From: Ascoidea asiatica
Taxonomy: Eukaryota; Ascomycota; Saccharomycetes; Ascoideales; Ascoideaceae
Length of the DNA: 64,000 nt
Direction: 5' to 3'
Assembly: GCA_001600695.1 (NCBI GenBank)
Contig: BCKQ01000006.1
Coordinates: 186,001-250,000 of the forward strand
In this document: positions 28,044 through 38,188 of the stretch, piece by piece
Position numbering within the stretch: the stretch's first letter is position 1
How the letters are laid out: each line of letters begins with the position of its first letter
Made by a program: the position numbers and the translations under genes
The notes under the pieces: generated by a model
Told to the model about the DNA's origin: nothing
Database searches by the model: none
What the model saw: only the letters and a program-made list of their open reading frames with translations

Positions 28044-30502
28044 AATAAAAATATATTTATTTCTCATTACAAGTTAACTTATTCTTACAAATTTTTTACT
28101 TTTTTACTTAATTTATATCTATTTTTTACTTAATTTAAATCTATTTTATCTTTATTTTATCTTTATTTTATATTTAATTTATCTTTACTTTTTTTTATTT
28201 TATATTTAATATATCTTTAATTCTATACTTATTCTATACTTATTCTATAGAAGAATGTTGAGCCTAGTAGAAATTTCTTTTTTTTTGAAAGTAAATGATT
28301 TATTTGATTCAATTAAGCCATTTGGAGATACAAAAAATATTAAAAGTTCTTTTTATTTCCTTACTGCAAAAATAAATATTTATTGTGGTAAATCTACTTA
28401 AACGATTGTTTTAAGAAAACGTTAGAGTTGTTCCAATTAATTTAAAAATATATCTTTTTCTAAACGCTTCTAAAGTAGAAGAAAAAAATTTTATCAAATT
28501 TTATTTCAAAAATTTTTATTTCCCAAATAGTTAGGAAGAATTTCATCTATTGCTTTGACTTTTGATACTGATGTTGTGAGAATTAATAGAGAATGAAGTA
28601 ACTTATCATAATAGGAAATAAAAAGGATGAAAGAAAAGGCAGAACATTTACAGGAGGAACATGAAAAGAAACTAGATTATTATTAAAACAAATTAATATT
28701 CAATGTTTATTTTCAAAGATTCAAATAATGCAAAGAATGATAAATATAAAAACAACAAACTCAAACTTAAGGAAATGTCGTCAGACCCATTAATGAATAA
28801 CTATCTAAAATATGTTGTTTGATCATATATATTTGCTTGAGATATATTGTATGATAGACTGTTAAATTCACTAAATACAATCTTATCCTTAATATATAGT
28901 ATATTCTTCTATAAGCTTTTCTCTTTAGAAGTGTTTACATAAAGCAAAGAGAATAAAACAAAGAAGAAAATAACCATTAAGTTGCAATGATAGATACTAT
29001 ACATAGATTTAGCCTTTTTGAAACAAAATTTAACTCGAAATATTGCATTTTTATATGCAAAACAATCAAATAACAAAAAAAAAGGAAATTAAATGAAAAA
29101 TATGGTATCTGTTCTCTTAAAGGGGACTATAATAAAATAAATACAATTTCCTGAAGGTAAAAGGGTCATAGAAATTATGATAATTAGTACTGCAGTATGG
29201 TTATGGGTTGATTATAAATCTTTAAAAGATAAATTATTGCAGAGATTTTGAACAAAAATAATTTATTATTCACTCAAAAGATATTTTCTACAGATAATTT
29301 CCTTTGCGTACAATTCTATTTTATTTTTAAAAAGAAACTACTTTACATTTGTTTTTCCATTTGCATTATAAGATACTAATAACATAGATACTTAAAGAAA
29401 ACTTTTTGTGGGCTTCTTACCCAATGTCAAGATCAAAGATCGTATTACTACTATGTTTTATTCTTTGATAATTATCATATATTACATGAACATTATAACT
29501 GTATGGTCAAGCATTTGGATTCTCCTTTCATTTTTTTCAAGCATTTAAATTATTATTGTTATCATCATTATTCAAATAGGCATCAGAGTAAAATAATATA
29601 CCCCTCATAAGATTTTATTTCAAAATTGAAATGCTCTGTAATATATCTATGGAGAGAAATAAAACTCTTCGTTCTTTTGACATACATTTCACATTTTACA
29701 TTTTACATTTTTCATTTGTTTTATGAGTAAGTAAGTAAGTGAGGAAGTGAGTAGGTCAATGAGTGAGTTCTTGTGGCAATATTTTCTCCACGTTACTCCA
29801 TGCAGGCTTTACGGTACCGAAACCTTCACTTGCATATGAAGTTCGACAAGTAAAATTTGAGTGTTTCCTTGTCATTAGAGTTTTCCATTGTTCTTGTTTA
29901 TAAGGTTCTGGGAATATAATGAAGAAAGAAACAATGTTTGCTAAAATCAAACAATTATTGACAACTTCAGTTATTTTATTTCAAATCTGAATGATAAAGG
30001 ATATTTTATATGATAGATTGAGATTTCCTTTTTTATATTTAATATCAATTTTAAAATATTATACCATATTTCAAAGATTGCTACTGGAAAATCAATAAAG
30101 TAACTGATTTCTATTGATTATCATGAATTATTCAATCTTGCAATATTTTTTAAAATAAATACAGTAATAATATAATAATGAGAATCAATAATTAAACAAT
30201 ATAAAAGGAAGAGATTTCTTCCTTATTCTCTTCTCTTTAAATTTTATCTAATATTTATTCAAAAAGAAAATTCTATACTCATCATTATTATATTGTCTTT
30301 TTTAAGTGTATATTCAATTATAATCTTTATAGCAATTAACTCATATTAACTAATATCAACTAATATCAACTAATATTAACTAATATTAACTAATATCGAC
30401 TACTATATTTTCATTTAATATAGTTAACCTTTTACTTCAAATTAAACCTTTAAATACTATTATAAGTATTAATAATTATCAATAACTAGTAATAACCTAA
30501 CT
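28044..30502. other. 2.5 kb gene-empty region between HSP31 and the AGC kinase
   Basis: The longest non-coding stretch in the window. Both strands lack gene-length ATG frames. Composition is AT-rich and fairly uniform; there is no tRNA, no recognised snRNA core and no transposon remnant. The right end has a 10 bp-period repeat at 30341-30400, about 100 bp upstream of the kinase start. It could hold a long promoter, a replication origin or an RNA gene; none can be supported from sequence alone. Confidence 0.55.
30341..30400 (+). repeat. Decanucleotide repeat (TAATATYAAC)6
   Basis: Six tandem 10 bp units, TAATATCAAC or TAATATTAAC with edge variants, 103-162 bp upstream of the AGC kinase start codon. 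The period is one DNA helical turn. Confidence 0.88.
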
Positions 30503-32188
30503 ATGTCTTCTGATTCTTTAGATCATTTAACAATCAAAATTGGTAAAGCAAAAAACGTTATTTTGAAACATGATTTAGTTTATAATCCAGAAATTTTATC
30601 TCAAATGGTTCAAGATGGATTAAATTTTGATTCTGAAAGTTTAAATAAATTTATCAATGAAACCGAAGAAGAAATTTTCTTTACTGATAATATTATAGAT
30701 TTAACTCCAGAAAATTTAAAAAATATTATTCCTGCTGTTCGTAAATTCAAAAATAATAAAGATGATAAAGAAACAAATATTCCAATGATTTTCTGTACTT
30801 TAGAATATATTGATGATGAAAAAGAAGATAATTATTTATGTGATATTATTGAACCTGAAGGAGGAACATTATCTAATCCAAATTTTAATAGTAAAACAAA
30901 ATGGAAAATATCAAGTAATGGAAATATTTGTATAAAATTTTACTCTCAAGTTACAAATAAACTTATTCCAGAATTTTTTTTAAAAGAGAAAAAAACAAAT
31001 CAAGTTCCTTTATTTAAATTCACTATAGATTTAAAAAAATTTAAAGATTCTGGTCGTCAATCAATATATTTCAATCAAGATTTAGAAAATGAAAATAAAC
31101 CAAATACAAAATTTGAAGTAACTTTAAACTATGATGAACCTAGTCCACCAGATACACCTGAAAATATTTCTGATTTACAACCATATTCAGAACAATCAGT
31201 TGAATCATATTTAATTCCAAATCATATGTCAATTGATGATTATGAATTATTAAAAGTTTTAGGAGTTGGAGCTTTTGGAAAAGTACTTTTAGCTAAAAAA
31301 AAAGATGATGGAAATTTATATGCTATTAAATCAATAAAAAAATCAAAACTTCAAGAACATGGAAATATTTCAGATAAAATGGTTGAAAGAAATATTTTAA
31401 CATTAGTGAAATCTCCATTTATAATTTCAATGAAATATTCTTTTCAATCTTTAGAAAATTTATATCTTGTTTTAGAATATGTTAAAGGTAAAGATTTATT
31501 TCAAGCTTTATCAACAACTGGAAGTTTAGATACACCAGTAATTAGATTATTTGCCGCTGAAATAATTTGTGCTTTAGAAGAACTTCATAATAAGAGTATT
31601 ATTTATCGTGATTTAAAAGTGGAAAATGTACTGATTGATCATGATGGACATATAAAACTTTGTGATTTTGGATTATCTGAAATGAATTGTATTGGTGAAG
31701 ATAAAAAATATGAAGTTTGTGGAACTTTTGATTGTTTTTCTCCAGAATTAATTTCAGGATCTGGATATACAAAAACTCTTGATTGGTGGACTTTTGGAAT
31801 TTTATTATATGAAATGTTTGATTGTATTTCACCATTTCAAAATGATGATGTAGATGAAATGTTAAATGAAATTGTTAATAATGAAATAAAATATCCTAAG
31901 AATATAAATCCGGTATTAAAAGATTTAATTTCAAAACTATTAATTAAAAATCCAAATGAAAGATTAGGTAAAAATGGAGTTCAAGAAATTAAAAATCATC
32001 ATTTTTTTAAAGATTTGGATTGGGAAAAGGTAATGAATAAAGAATATATTTCAGAATTTAAACCATTAGAAAATGATTTTTCGATGGAAGATGAGCTTAG
32101 TACAATAAAACCAGTTGATAGTGTTGCAAGTGATATAGTATCATATGAAGAACAAAATTATTTCAGAAATTGGTCATGTTCAATGTAA
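30503..32188 (+). CDS. Divergent AGC-family protein kinase (Ypk-like)
   Basis: 561 residues. A regulatory N-terminus (1-240) opens with LTIKIGKAKNVILKHD, which resembles the C2-like start of Ypk/Sch9 kinases. The kinase domain (about 246-500) has the glycine loop LGVGAFGKV, AIKSIKKSK with the ATP-binding Lys, catalytic RDLKVEN (Asp370, Lys372, Asn375), CDFGLSE and DWWTFGILLYEM. The activation loop reads VCGTFDCFSPE, with Thr408 at the Pdk1 site but Phe for Pro and Ser-Pro-Glu for Ala-Pro-Glu. The AGC tail ends with a hydrophobic motif FRNWS at the C-terminus, the TORC2-type site. Catalytic residues are intact, so activity is likely. Departures from the Ypk1 consensus suggest a diverged paralogue rather than the main Ypk1; that is inference. 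Confidence 0.82.
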   Translation: MSSDSLDHLTIKIGKAKNVILKHDLVYNPEILSQMVQDGLNFDSESLNKFINETEEEIFFTDNIIDLTPENLKNIIPAVRKFKNNKDDKETNIPMIFCTLEYIDDEKEDNYLCDIIEPEGGTLSNPNFNSKTKWKISSNGNICIKFYSQVTNKLIPEFFLKEKKTNQVPLFKFTIDLKKFKDSGRQSIYFNQDLENENKPNTKFEVTLNYDEPSPPDTPENISDLQPYSEQSVESYLIPNHMSIDDYELLKVLGVGAFGKVLLAKKKDDGNLYAIKSIKKSKLQEHGNISDKMVERNILTLVKSPFIISMKYSFQSLENLYLVLEYVKGKDLFQALSTTGSLDTPVIRLFAAEIICALEELHNKSIIYRDLKVENVLIDHDGHIKLCDFGLSEMNCIGEDKKYEVCGTFDCFSPELISGSGYTKTLDWWTFGILLYEMFDCISPFQNDDVDEMLNEIVNNEIKYPKNINPVLKDLISKLLIKNPNERLGKNGVQEIKNHHFFKDLDWEKVMNKEYISEFKPLENDFSMEDELSTIKPVDSVASDIVSYEEQNYFRNWSCSM

Positions 32189-32964
32189 AATATGATATGT
32201 TTCTAATTTTTTTTTTATGTTTTTTTATGTTTTTTTTTTTTTTTTTTTCTTTATCTTCTAGTATATTATTTTTTCAATTTAATACAATTTTAATTTCACT
32301 TTAATCTTAAAACATCATCACTTCTTTGTAATGTAATCAATAAATAAACAGAAAAAATACAATTTATAAAACAAAGAACAAATAAACAGACAGGAAAATA
32401 AACAAAGGAAAACCAAATAACTATTTCAGATGAGAAAAGTTTGCACCAACGAGATGGATTTAATGTGTAAAGAAGTAGTAAAAGCGTAGTTTTACTGATT
32501 TCTACAGCAGATCACAATTTAGTAGTAATTACGTAATAGCATATGTGCTTATGTAATTGTTTTCAGTCAGCTGTATTTACGTAAGCGTCCAGCTTTTATT
32601 CTGATAAAAAGTGCTGACTGTTGCTCAGTAACGTCACTGACAAAGAATATCAATTTATCTTGCTTTATTATGATCAAGCCTCAAAGAGTGTGAGATTCTA
32701 AGAATATTCTCAGTTGGAGTGATGACTTGAAATGCTTTTGGGGAGCTAAGAATGCTACAAGTTCTATATCGAAGTTATCTTTCATAAATTTATTTTATTT
32801 TGTCAGAAACAGTACCAACTTTCTTATTTATTGATTATTTATCAAATCTCAAATTTTTATCGTTAATTTATTTGATATATATATATTATTCGATTTAACT
32901 TTTTAAACTTCTCTTTTATTCAATAAAAACAAAAAAGATAATAAAATAAAAAACTACAATTACA
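32189..32964. promoter_or_regulatory. AGC kinase 3' flank and BXI1 promoter
   Basis: 776 bp. A long T-tract (about 32208-32249) follows the kinase stop; a mixed-composition stretch (32400-32760) precedes BXI1. No gene recognised. Confidence 0.55.
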
Positions 32965-33795
32965 ATGGCAACTGTTAATCCAAATTCAGGATATAATGAT
33001 AATATAAATAATCCTCCAAGTTATTCAGATCAAGGATTATTTTCAAATGATAATATAAATGGTAATAATAATAATACTACAGAAGGTGCTAGTAGAACTC
33101 CAGGTGATAATATTCCAGATGATTTTAAATATTCAACAAATGTTGCTGCTTGTGATATATCAATAAGAAATGCATTTATTTCTAAAGTTTATGCATTATT
33201 ATCAGTTCAATTATTTACAACATTAATTATTGGATTAATTATGAGATTAAATTCAAGTATAAGTTCATGGGCATTAAATAATTCATGGGCACTTATAGTC
33301 TCAATGGTTGGTACTTTTGTTTTTATGATTATAGAATTTATAATTTCAAAAAAATATCCATATAATTTAATTTGTCTTGCTGGTTTTACAATTTGTGAAA
33401 GTTATTGTATTGGATTTGTTACTGCATTATATGATTCAAATATTGTTATTCAAGCAGTTGTTTTAACATTATTTATATTTATTGGATTAACATTATTTGC
33501 AATTCAAGTTAAATACGATTTCACAAGTTGGATAATGTTTGTAAATATTGGATTATTTGTATTAATTGGTTTTGGATTTATATTAATTTTTATACCATTT
33601 AATTCAAAATTAGAATTAATTTATTCATCAATTGGTGCAGGAATTTTTTCAATTTATATTTTAATTGATACTCAATTAATTATGAGAAAATTTAATCCAG
33701 AAGAAGAAATTTTAGCTGCAATTACATTATATTTAGATATTATTAATCTATTTCTTAATATTTTACGTATTTTAAATGAATTGAACAGAGATTAA
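32965..33795 (+). CDS. BXI1: BXI1, BAX-inhibitor-1 family membrane protein
   Basis: 276-residue TMBIM/BI-1 protein, in yeast an ER/vacuole-located factor in calcium signalling and the unfolded-protein response. An Asn/Ser/Pro-rich cytosolic N-terminus (1-65) precedes seven membrane segments (about 75-265). Family marks are VYALLSVQLFTTLIIGL in helix 1, AVVLTLFIFIGLTLFA, and the C-terminal DTQLIMRKFNPEEEILAA followed by LYLDIINLFLNILRIL, the canonical BI-1 signature with its paired Asp residues. Length fits S. cerevisiae Bxi1 (297). The start ATG is the only in-frame one before helix 1. Confidence 0.93.
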   Translation: MATVNPNSGYNDNINNPPSYSDQGLFSNDNINGNNNNTTEGASRTPGDNIPDDFKYSTNVAACDISIRNAFISKVYALLSVQLFTTLIIGLIMRLNSSISSWALNNSWALIVSMVGTFVFMIIEFIISKKYPYNLICLAGFTICESYCIGFVTALYDSNIVIQAVVLTLFIFIGLTLFAIQVKYDFTSWIMFVNIGLFVLIGFGFILIFIPFNSKLELIYSSIGAGIFSIYILIDTQLIMRKFNPEEEILAAITLYLDIINLFLNILRILNELNRD

Positions 33796-34320
33796 ACTAA
33801 TTATAATACTATTTATTATATACTGTATATACTGTATCTATATCTATTATATAGTAATATATATAGTGATTTAACTTACTATGAATCTCACTCCATATTA
33901 AAAAATATTTATCAATAGATAAAGCAACATTTACATACAAAGTCTCTAAACAAATCTTTGTGGTTGTGATGAGTTGAGGGTTGTTTATTATCTTGGATCA
34001 AAATGATTAAGAGAAATCTCTTTAATAAAGGTTGTTGAAGAAAAGTGACACAAAAGAAGAATATTCAATATCTTTTTTTTTTCTTTCTTGGTTTTTTTTT
34101 AGAAAATGGTCAGAAGAGAATAAATCGAAGATATTTTTTATGAATATAAAGAAGTGAATATTTAATTTCTATCTTTCTTTTCTTTTTATCTTATTTATCT
34201 CATTTATCTTATTTATCTTATTTATCTCATTTATTTTATTTTTCATTGAATTTTATTATAATATTCTGTTTTAATATATTGGCGGTAAGATATAAATTGT
34301 TGGCGGTTAGATATTTTGAA
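33796..34320. promoter_or_regulatory. BXI1-AIM6 spacer
   Basis: 525 bp between tandem genes. TA-rich start, then (TTATC/TTATTTATC) low-complexity sequence at about 34170-34245. A directly repeated GTTGGCGGT/ATTGGCGGT motif occurs at about 34278 and 34300 just before the start codon. Confidence 0.5.
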
Positions 34321-35658
34321 ATGAAATCAAATTTTTTAATAAATAGTAGTATTTTAACTATTTCATTAATTGAACTAGTTAAATGTAATCCATCAATTAT
34401 TACAAGTAATCAAAAGGAAATTAATATTAATAATGATAATGAAATATTATCAACAATTGATAAAAGATCAATTTATAAAATTTTAAATGAAAATGAAGTT
34501 CCAATTAAAAATTCAAATCAAAAAATTATGAGAATGAATAAAAAAATTAAAAGAGATGAAGGTACAAATGAAGGAACAGAAAGTGGAATAACTTCAGCTT
34601 CTTTTGAAGTAAATTCAAGTAATGAAGAAACTGAGGAAGATGATGATTGTTTAGATGAATTTGAAGATGTTAAAGTTTTAAGTAAAGAATATGATATTTT
34701 TACAAGTAAATTATTTCATAATTATAATAATGATATTTGTGATCAATCAAATTCAACAATTAGTTTATTAAGTAAAGATAAATCAGTTTTACCAATTCAT
34801 TCACATAATGATTATTTAAGAGAAATACCATTATTTGATGCATTATCAAAAGGTATTAAATCAGTTGAAGCAGATATTTGGATATTAAATGATACAGAAT
34901 GTGAAAATGATAGTAATACTATAATAAATTCATTATTTATTGGACATGATGAAATTTATTCAAGTAAAAAACAAACATTAAAAGAATTATATTTAGAACC
35001 TTTAGAAAAATTATTAGATGAAAATAATTGTGAAGGTAATGAATTAGTTAGTGAAGTTAAACATTGTGTATTTAATGGATTATTTTATAATAATCCAAAT
35101 GAAACATTTTATTTATTTATTGATTTTAAAGATAAAGAAAATAAAGAAGAAATGTATATTGAATTAATGAAAGAATTAAAAGATTTAATCTATTCACAAT
35201 ATTTAACATATTATGATATTAAATTAGATACAATATTTTATGGACCAATAACTATAGTTTTAACAGGATATACACCAATTGATACAATCAATAATGATAC
35301 TACAGGATATTATCAAGATGATAAAAGATATGTTTTTATTGATGCACCATTAGAAAAAATGCCAAAACATGAAGAATTGGATTATGATTATAGTGTTTTA
35401 TCAGTCACAGCTTCTGCTAGTCTTGAAGCAATCACTGGAACTAAAGAACCATTGGCAGTATTCAATGGATTATCACAAAAACAGGTGGATGCTATCAAGT
35501 GTAAAATTGATGCTGCTCATGAATTGGATTTAAAAACAAGAGTTTGGGGAACACCTTTTTATCCAAAACAAATTAAGGAAAGAATTTGGCAACAATTAAT
35601 TGAACTTCAAAGTGATTTGTTAAATGTTGATGATTTAGAAGCAGCATATGCATTTTAA
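34321..35658 (+). CDS. AIM6: AIM6-like secreted/ER phosphodiesterase-fold protein
   Basis: 445 residues from the ATG at 34321; the frame is open further upstream but with no ATG. Residues 1-22 form a likely signal peptide (Lys, then a hydrophobic core ending near ELVKC). After a disordered, acidic 100-residue linker comes a PLC-like TIM-barrel domain of the Aim6/Altered-inheritance-of-mitochondria group. Marks are LPIHSHNDYLREIPLFDAL, the metal-binding SVEADIWIL, FIGHDEIYSSKKQTLKELYL, YLFIDFKDKEN, and the C-terminal RVWGTPFYP. The paired His-x-His and Glu-x-Asp residues of the phosphodiesterase site are present. The biochemical substrate of Aim6 is unknown even in S. cerevisiae. Confidence 0.83.
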   Translation: MKSNFLINSSILTISLIELVKCNPSIITSNQKEININNDNEILSTIDKRSIYKILNENEVPIKNSNQKIMRMNKKIKRDEGTNEGTESGITSASFEVNSSNEETEEDDDCLDEFEDVKVLSKEYDIFTSKLFHNYNNDICDQSNSTISLLSKDKSVLPIHSHNDYLREIPLFDALSKGIKSVEADIWILNDTECENDSNTIINSLFIGHDEIYSSKKQTLKELYLEPLEKLLDENNCEGNELVSEVKHCVFNGLFYNNPNETFYLFIDFKDKENKEEMYIELMKELKDLIYSQYLTYYDIKLDTIFYGPITIVLTGYTPIDTINNDTTGYYQDDKRYVFIDAPLEKMPKHEELDYDYSVLSVTASASLEAITGTKEPLAVFNGLSQKQVDAIKCKIDAAHELDLKTRVWGTPFYPKQIKERIWQQLIELQSDLLNVDDLEAAYAF

Positions 35659-35872
35659 ATTCTTTTGCAACTATTCTTAAGATATATTGAAATATCTTTT
35701 TTATTTTTTGCTAATTTTGATCAGTTTATATAATTCATATTATAATATAATAGTTTTAACCTTAATAAAACCAGTAAAACCAATAAAACCATCTTTTTTT
35801 TTACAAGGATAGTGTAATTAGAGAAGACATGGATAAATTTTCGGTTACTGTGCTTACTACAGTACACTTAAC

Positions 35873-35883
35873 CCGGTAACCGG
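35873..35883. promoter_or_regulatory. CCGGTAACCGG palindrome
   Basis: Perfect 5 bp inverted repeat with one central base in a cluster of GTAAC motifs; a likely binding site for a dimeric factor. Confidence 0.4.
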
Positions 35884-36000
35884 TGTCAACCCACAGTAAC
35901 CACTTTCCAGCCAGAGTAACAACAAGCGTAACCAAAGTAGCCAAAATAACCAAAATAACTACTGTAAAGTACTTCCCGATAGCCAAAGAAATGAGTAAAC

Positions 36001-36007
36001 TTACCCG
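36001..36007 (+). promoter_or_regulatory. Reb1-like site TTACCCG
   Basis: Exact match to the core of the yeast general regulatory factor Reb1; a short motif, so only suggestive. Confidence 0.35.
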
Positions 36008-36220
36008 ATATCCGAAAACATAACCGACGGGTGGCAAACTGATCTCCTCACCCCCTGAGCAGCTCCAAAGAAACAAAAAACCCACGCACGAAGCACAAGA
36101 AGCAGAACCAGCACGAGAATCATCCCTGGAAGCAAATGAAACCGAATAATTCTCCTGCTCCTTGTTCTGAGTCGCAACTCAGACCCAACTCTGGCGTAAC
36201 TTTGTCGTCGCTCTGGCCAT

Positions 36221-36270
36221 CTCAGACCAGCTCAGACCATCTCAGACCAGCTCAGACCCTTCGAGACCAT
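36221..36270 (+). repeat. Decanucleotide repeat (CTCAGACCAK)
   Basis: Five tandem 10 bp units, CTCAGACCAG/CTCAGACCAT with edge variants, in the GC-rich island. The same 10 bp period occurs in the AT-rich repeat at 30341-30400. Confidence 0.85.
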
Positions 36271-36958
36271 CCGATGCCCGGTGCCACGGACAACGACACT
36301 TCCCGTGGAATTCTTGTGGAATTGCTCCAGAAATTCTTTCCAGATTCTTTTCAAATTCTTTTTCATTTTATTTTTCGGTTCACTTTTAAACTTGAGATTT
36401 GAGATTTGAGATTTTGCTCCTTTTTTCAAATACAAGACCAAACTATTTTAACGCTAACATTTCTTCATTTCAACACAACTCACATCTTAAGAGATTAATC
36501 TCAGCAATAAATAAATAATAAGCATAAATAACAATTACTACTACTAAGTACTAGTAATAAATGACAAATAATATCTAATAACCAGTAAATAATGAAAGAT
36601 AAACGTATACTTTCTTCAGAGTTTTTATATATTTGATTCTTTTCTTCTTTTCTTCTCTTATTTTCTTATTTTCTTATTTTCTTATTTTCTACTTTTTTGA
36701 TCTTCTTTCTTACTTGTATTTCCATTTCCATTGATTATCAAAAGAACATTTGACAAATATCAAGCTACTTTTGAAAACAGTCTTCTTCAAATCTATTCTA
36801 TTCATTATAAAGATTAATTTCAACTTCAGCGCTTAATTTCAAATCAAATTTAATAAAATCAAAGTAAATCAAAGTAAATCAAATTAATTCTTGAAATTAT
36901 CTTGTAATTATCATTTAAATAAATATCTTTATATCTTAATATATATATTTATATAAAA

Positions 36959-38188
36959 ATGCTGAATAAAATGTCAAATAATCTAACCGCCATTAGTAAT
37001 AATAACAATAAGAATAATAATAATAGTTTATCAAATTCTTCAAATTCTTCAAATTCTCCAGAATCGCCAGTTTCACCAAAATCTCCTTTAGATAATATAA
37101 ATGATTTAAATAAAATGGAAAATAACCAAATTATAAAACTGATACCCAATAATTCTCTAAAAAGATTTCATAATCAAATTGATAGTGATGGTATTGAAAA
37201 TAACATATCCAATAATAATAATAAAAATGACAATAATCACAATAATAATAATAATATAACTAAAAATCCTACATCACCAAGAAAATTACCAAAGTTAAAT
37301 AATCAGATCAATACTTTTAGATTTAGTCCTTTGAATAATATAACAAATAATAATAATCACATTAATCATCATAATAACAATAACAATAACAATAACAATA
37401 ATAATCATATTAATCATAATCTTGAAATTATTGATAATAATCAATTTTCTACATTTACACCTCCTTCTTCTTCAACTGAATTATCTCAGTTATTCAATAA
37501 TTCAAATCAATCAACTAAAAATCATCTACATATAAATATAAATAATAATAATCAAAATAATAATATAATTAATATACATAAAAAATCATTTTCCACTTCA
37601 TCTTTAAATTCAATAGTCAATAATAATAATAATATTAATAATAATAATATTAATACCATTAACAATAATAGTAATTCTAATAATTCATTTTCTTTATATG
37701 ATAAATTAGAAACAAATCCAGATTATATAACTTTATGTTCAACTTTAAATTTATTAATAAAAAAAAAATTAAATTATGAATATCAAATTAATAAATTATT
37801 AAAAATTAAATCAAAAAATTATAAAAATTTAAATTTTTTAATAAATGATATTAAAAAAATTAATTCTTTCAATAATAATAATAATATAACTAATAATAAT
37901 ATAACTAATAATAATGATTTTAGTTTCAATTTTATTAGTAATTCAAGAATTTTAAAAGCTCCAATTATAAATTGGAATAAATATAATTTCAAATTAATTA
38001 ATAAAAATATAAATAATTCTAGAAATAATAATATAAATAATAATATAATCATTAAAGATGACAATGATGACAAAAATAGTACTAACAGTAATAATTTTCA
38101 ATCAATTGAAAAAAAATTCAATGCTTTAAATGATAAAATAACTAAAAAACCTGTTTTTAATAAAGTTATACTTTTCGAAAAACCATAA
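36959..38188 (+). CDS. Asn-rich orphan protein with predicted helical C-terminal segment
   Basis: 409 residues, not recognised. Two in-frame Met codons open it (residues 1 and 5). About 40 percent of the chain is Asn in runs of up to ten, interspersed with Ser/Pro motifs of the SPESPVSPKSP and TSPRKLPKL type that look like proline-directed kinase sites. The only part with ordinary complexity is about 245-300, SLYDKLETNPDYITLCSTLN then a Leu/Lys-rich helix, probably a coiled coil. The last 12 residues, KPVFNKVILFEK, also look conserved-like. The layout (Asn-rich, phospho-sites, a short helix) resembles fungal transcription or cell-cycle regulators, but no domain proves it. Confidence 0.65.
   Translation: MLNKMSNNLTAISNNNNKNNNNSLSNSSNSSNSPESPVSPKSPLDNINDLNKMENNQIIKLIPNNSLKRFHNQIDSDGIENNISNNNNKNDNNHNNNNNITKNPTSPRKLPKLNNQINTFRFSPLNNITNNNNHINHHNNNNNNNNNNNHINHNLEIIDNNQFSTFTPPSSSTELSQLFNNSNQSTKNHLHININNNNQNNNIINIHKKSFSTSSLNSIVNNNNNINNNNINTINNNSNSNNSFSLYDKLETNPDYITLCSTLNLLIKKKLNYEYQINKLLKIKSKNYKNLNFLINDIKKINSFNNNNNITNNNITNNNDFSFNFISNSRILKAPIINWNKYNFKLINKNINNSRNNNINNNIIIKDDNDDKNSTNSNNFQSIEKKFNALNDKITKKPVFNKVILFEKP

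Larger units (their letters stand above)
35659..36958. promoter_or_regulatory. AIM6 to Asn-rich gene intergenic region with GC-rich island
   Basis: 1.3 kb. A GC-rich island (about 35815-36340) holds five GTAAC/GTTAC elements (35844-35932), the palindrome CCGGT-A-ACCGG (35873-35883), a Reb1-like TTACCCG (36001-36007) and a tandem 10 bp repeat (36221-36270). Open frames there use codons rare in local genes and are not called. The right part is AT-rich with TTTTC repeats (36640-36690). Confidence 0.6.

Noticed and set aside
29756-29950. Minus-strand 64-codon frame between HSP31 and the kinase
   Set aside because: It begins at TTG, not ATG, and has no recognisable motif or upstream exon.
35801-36402. 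Open frames on both strands in the AIM6-downstream GC island
   Set aside because: They encode tandem-repeat or palindrome sequence, use rare codons and resemble no protein.
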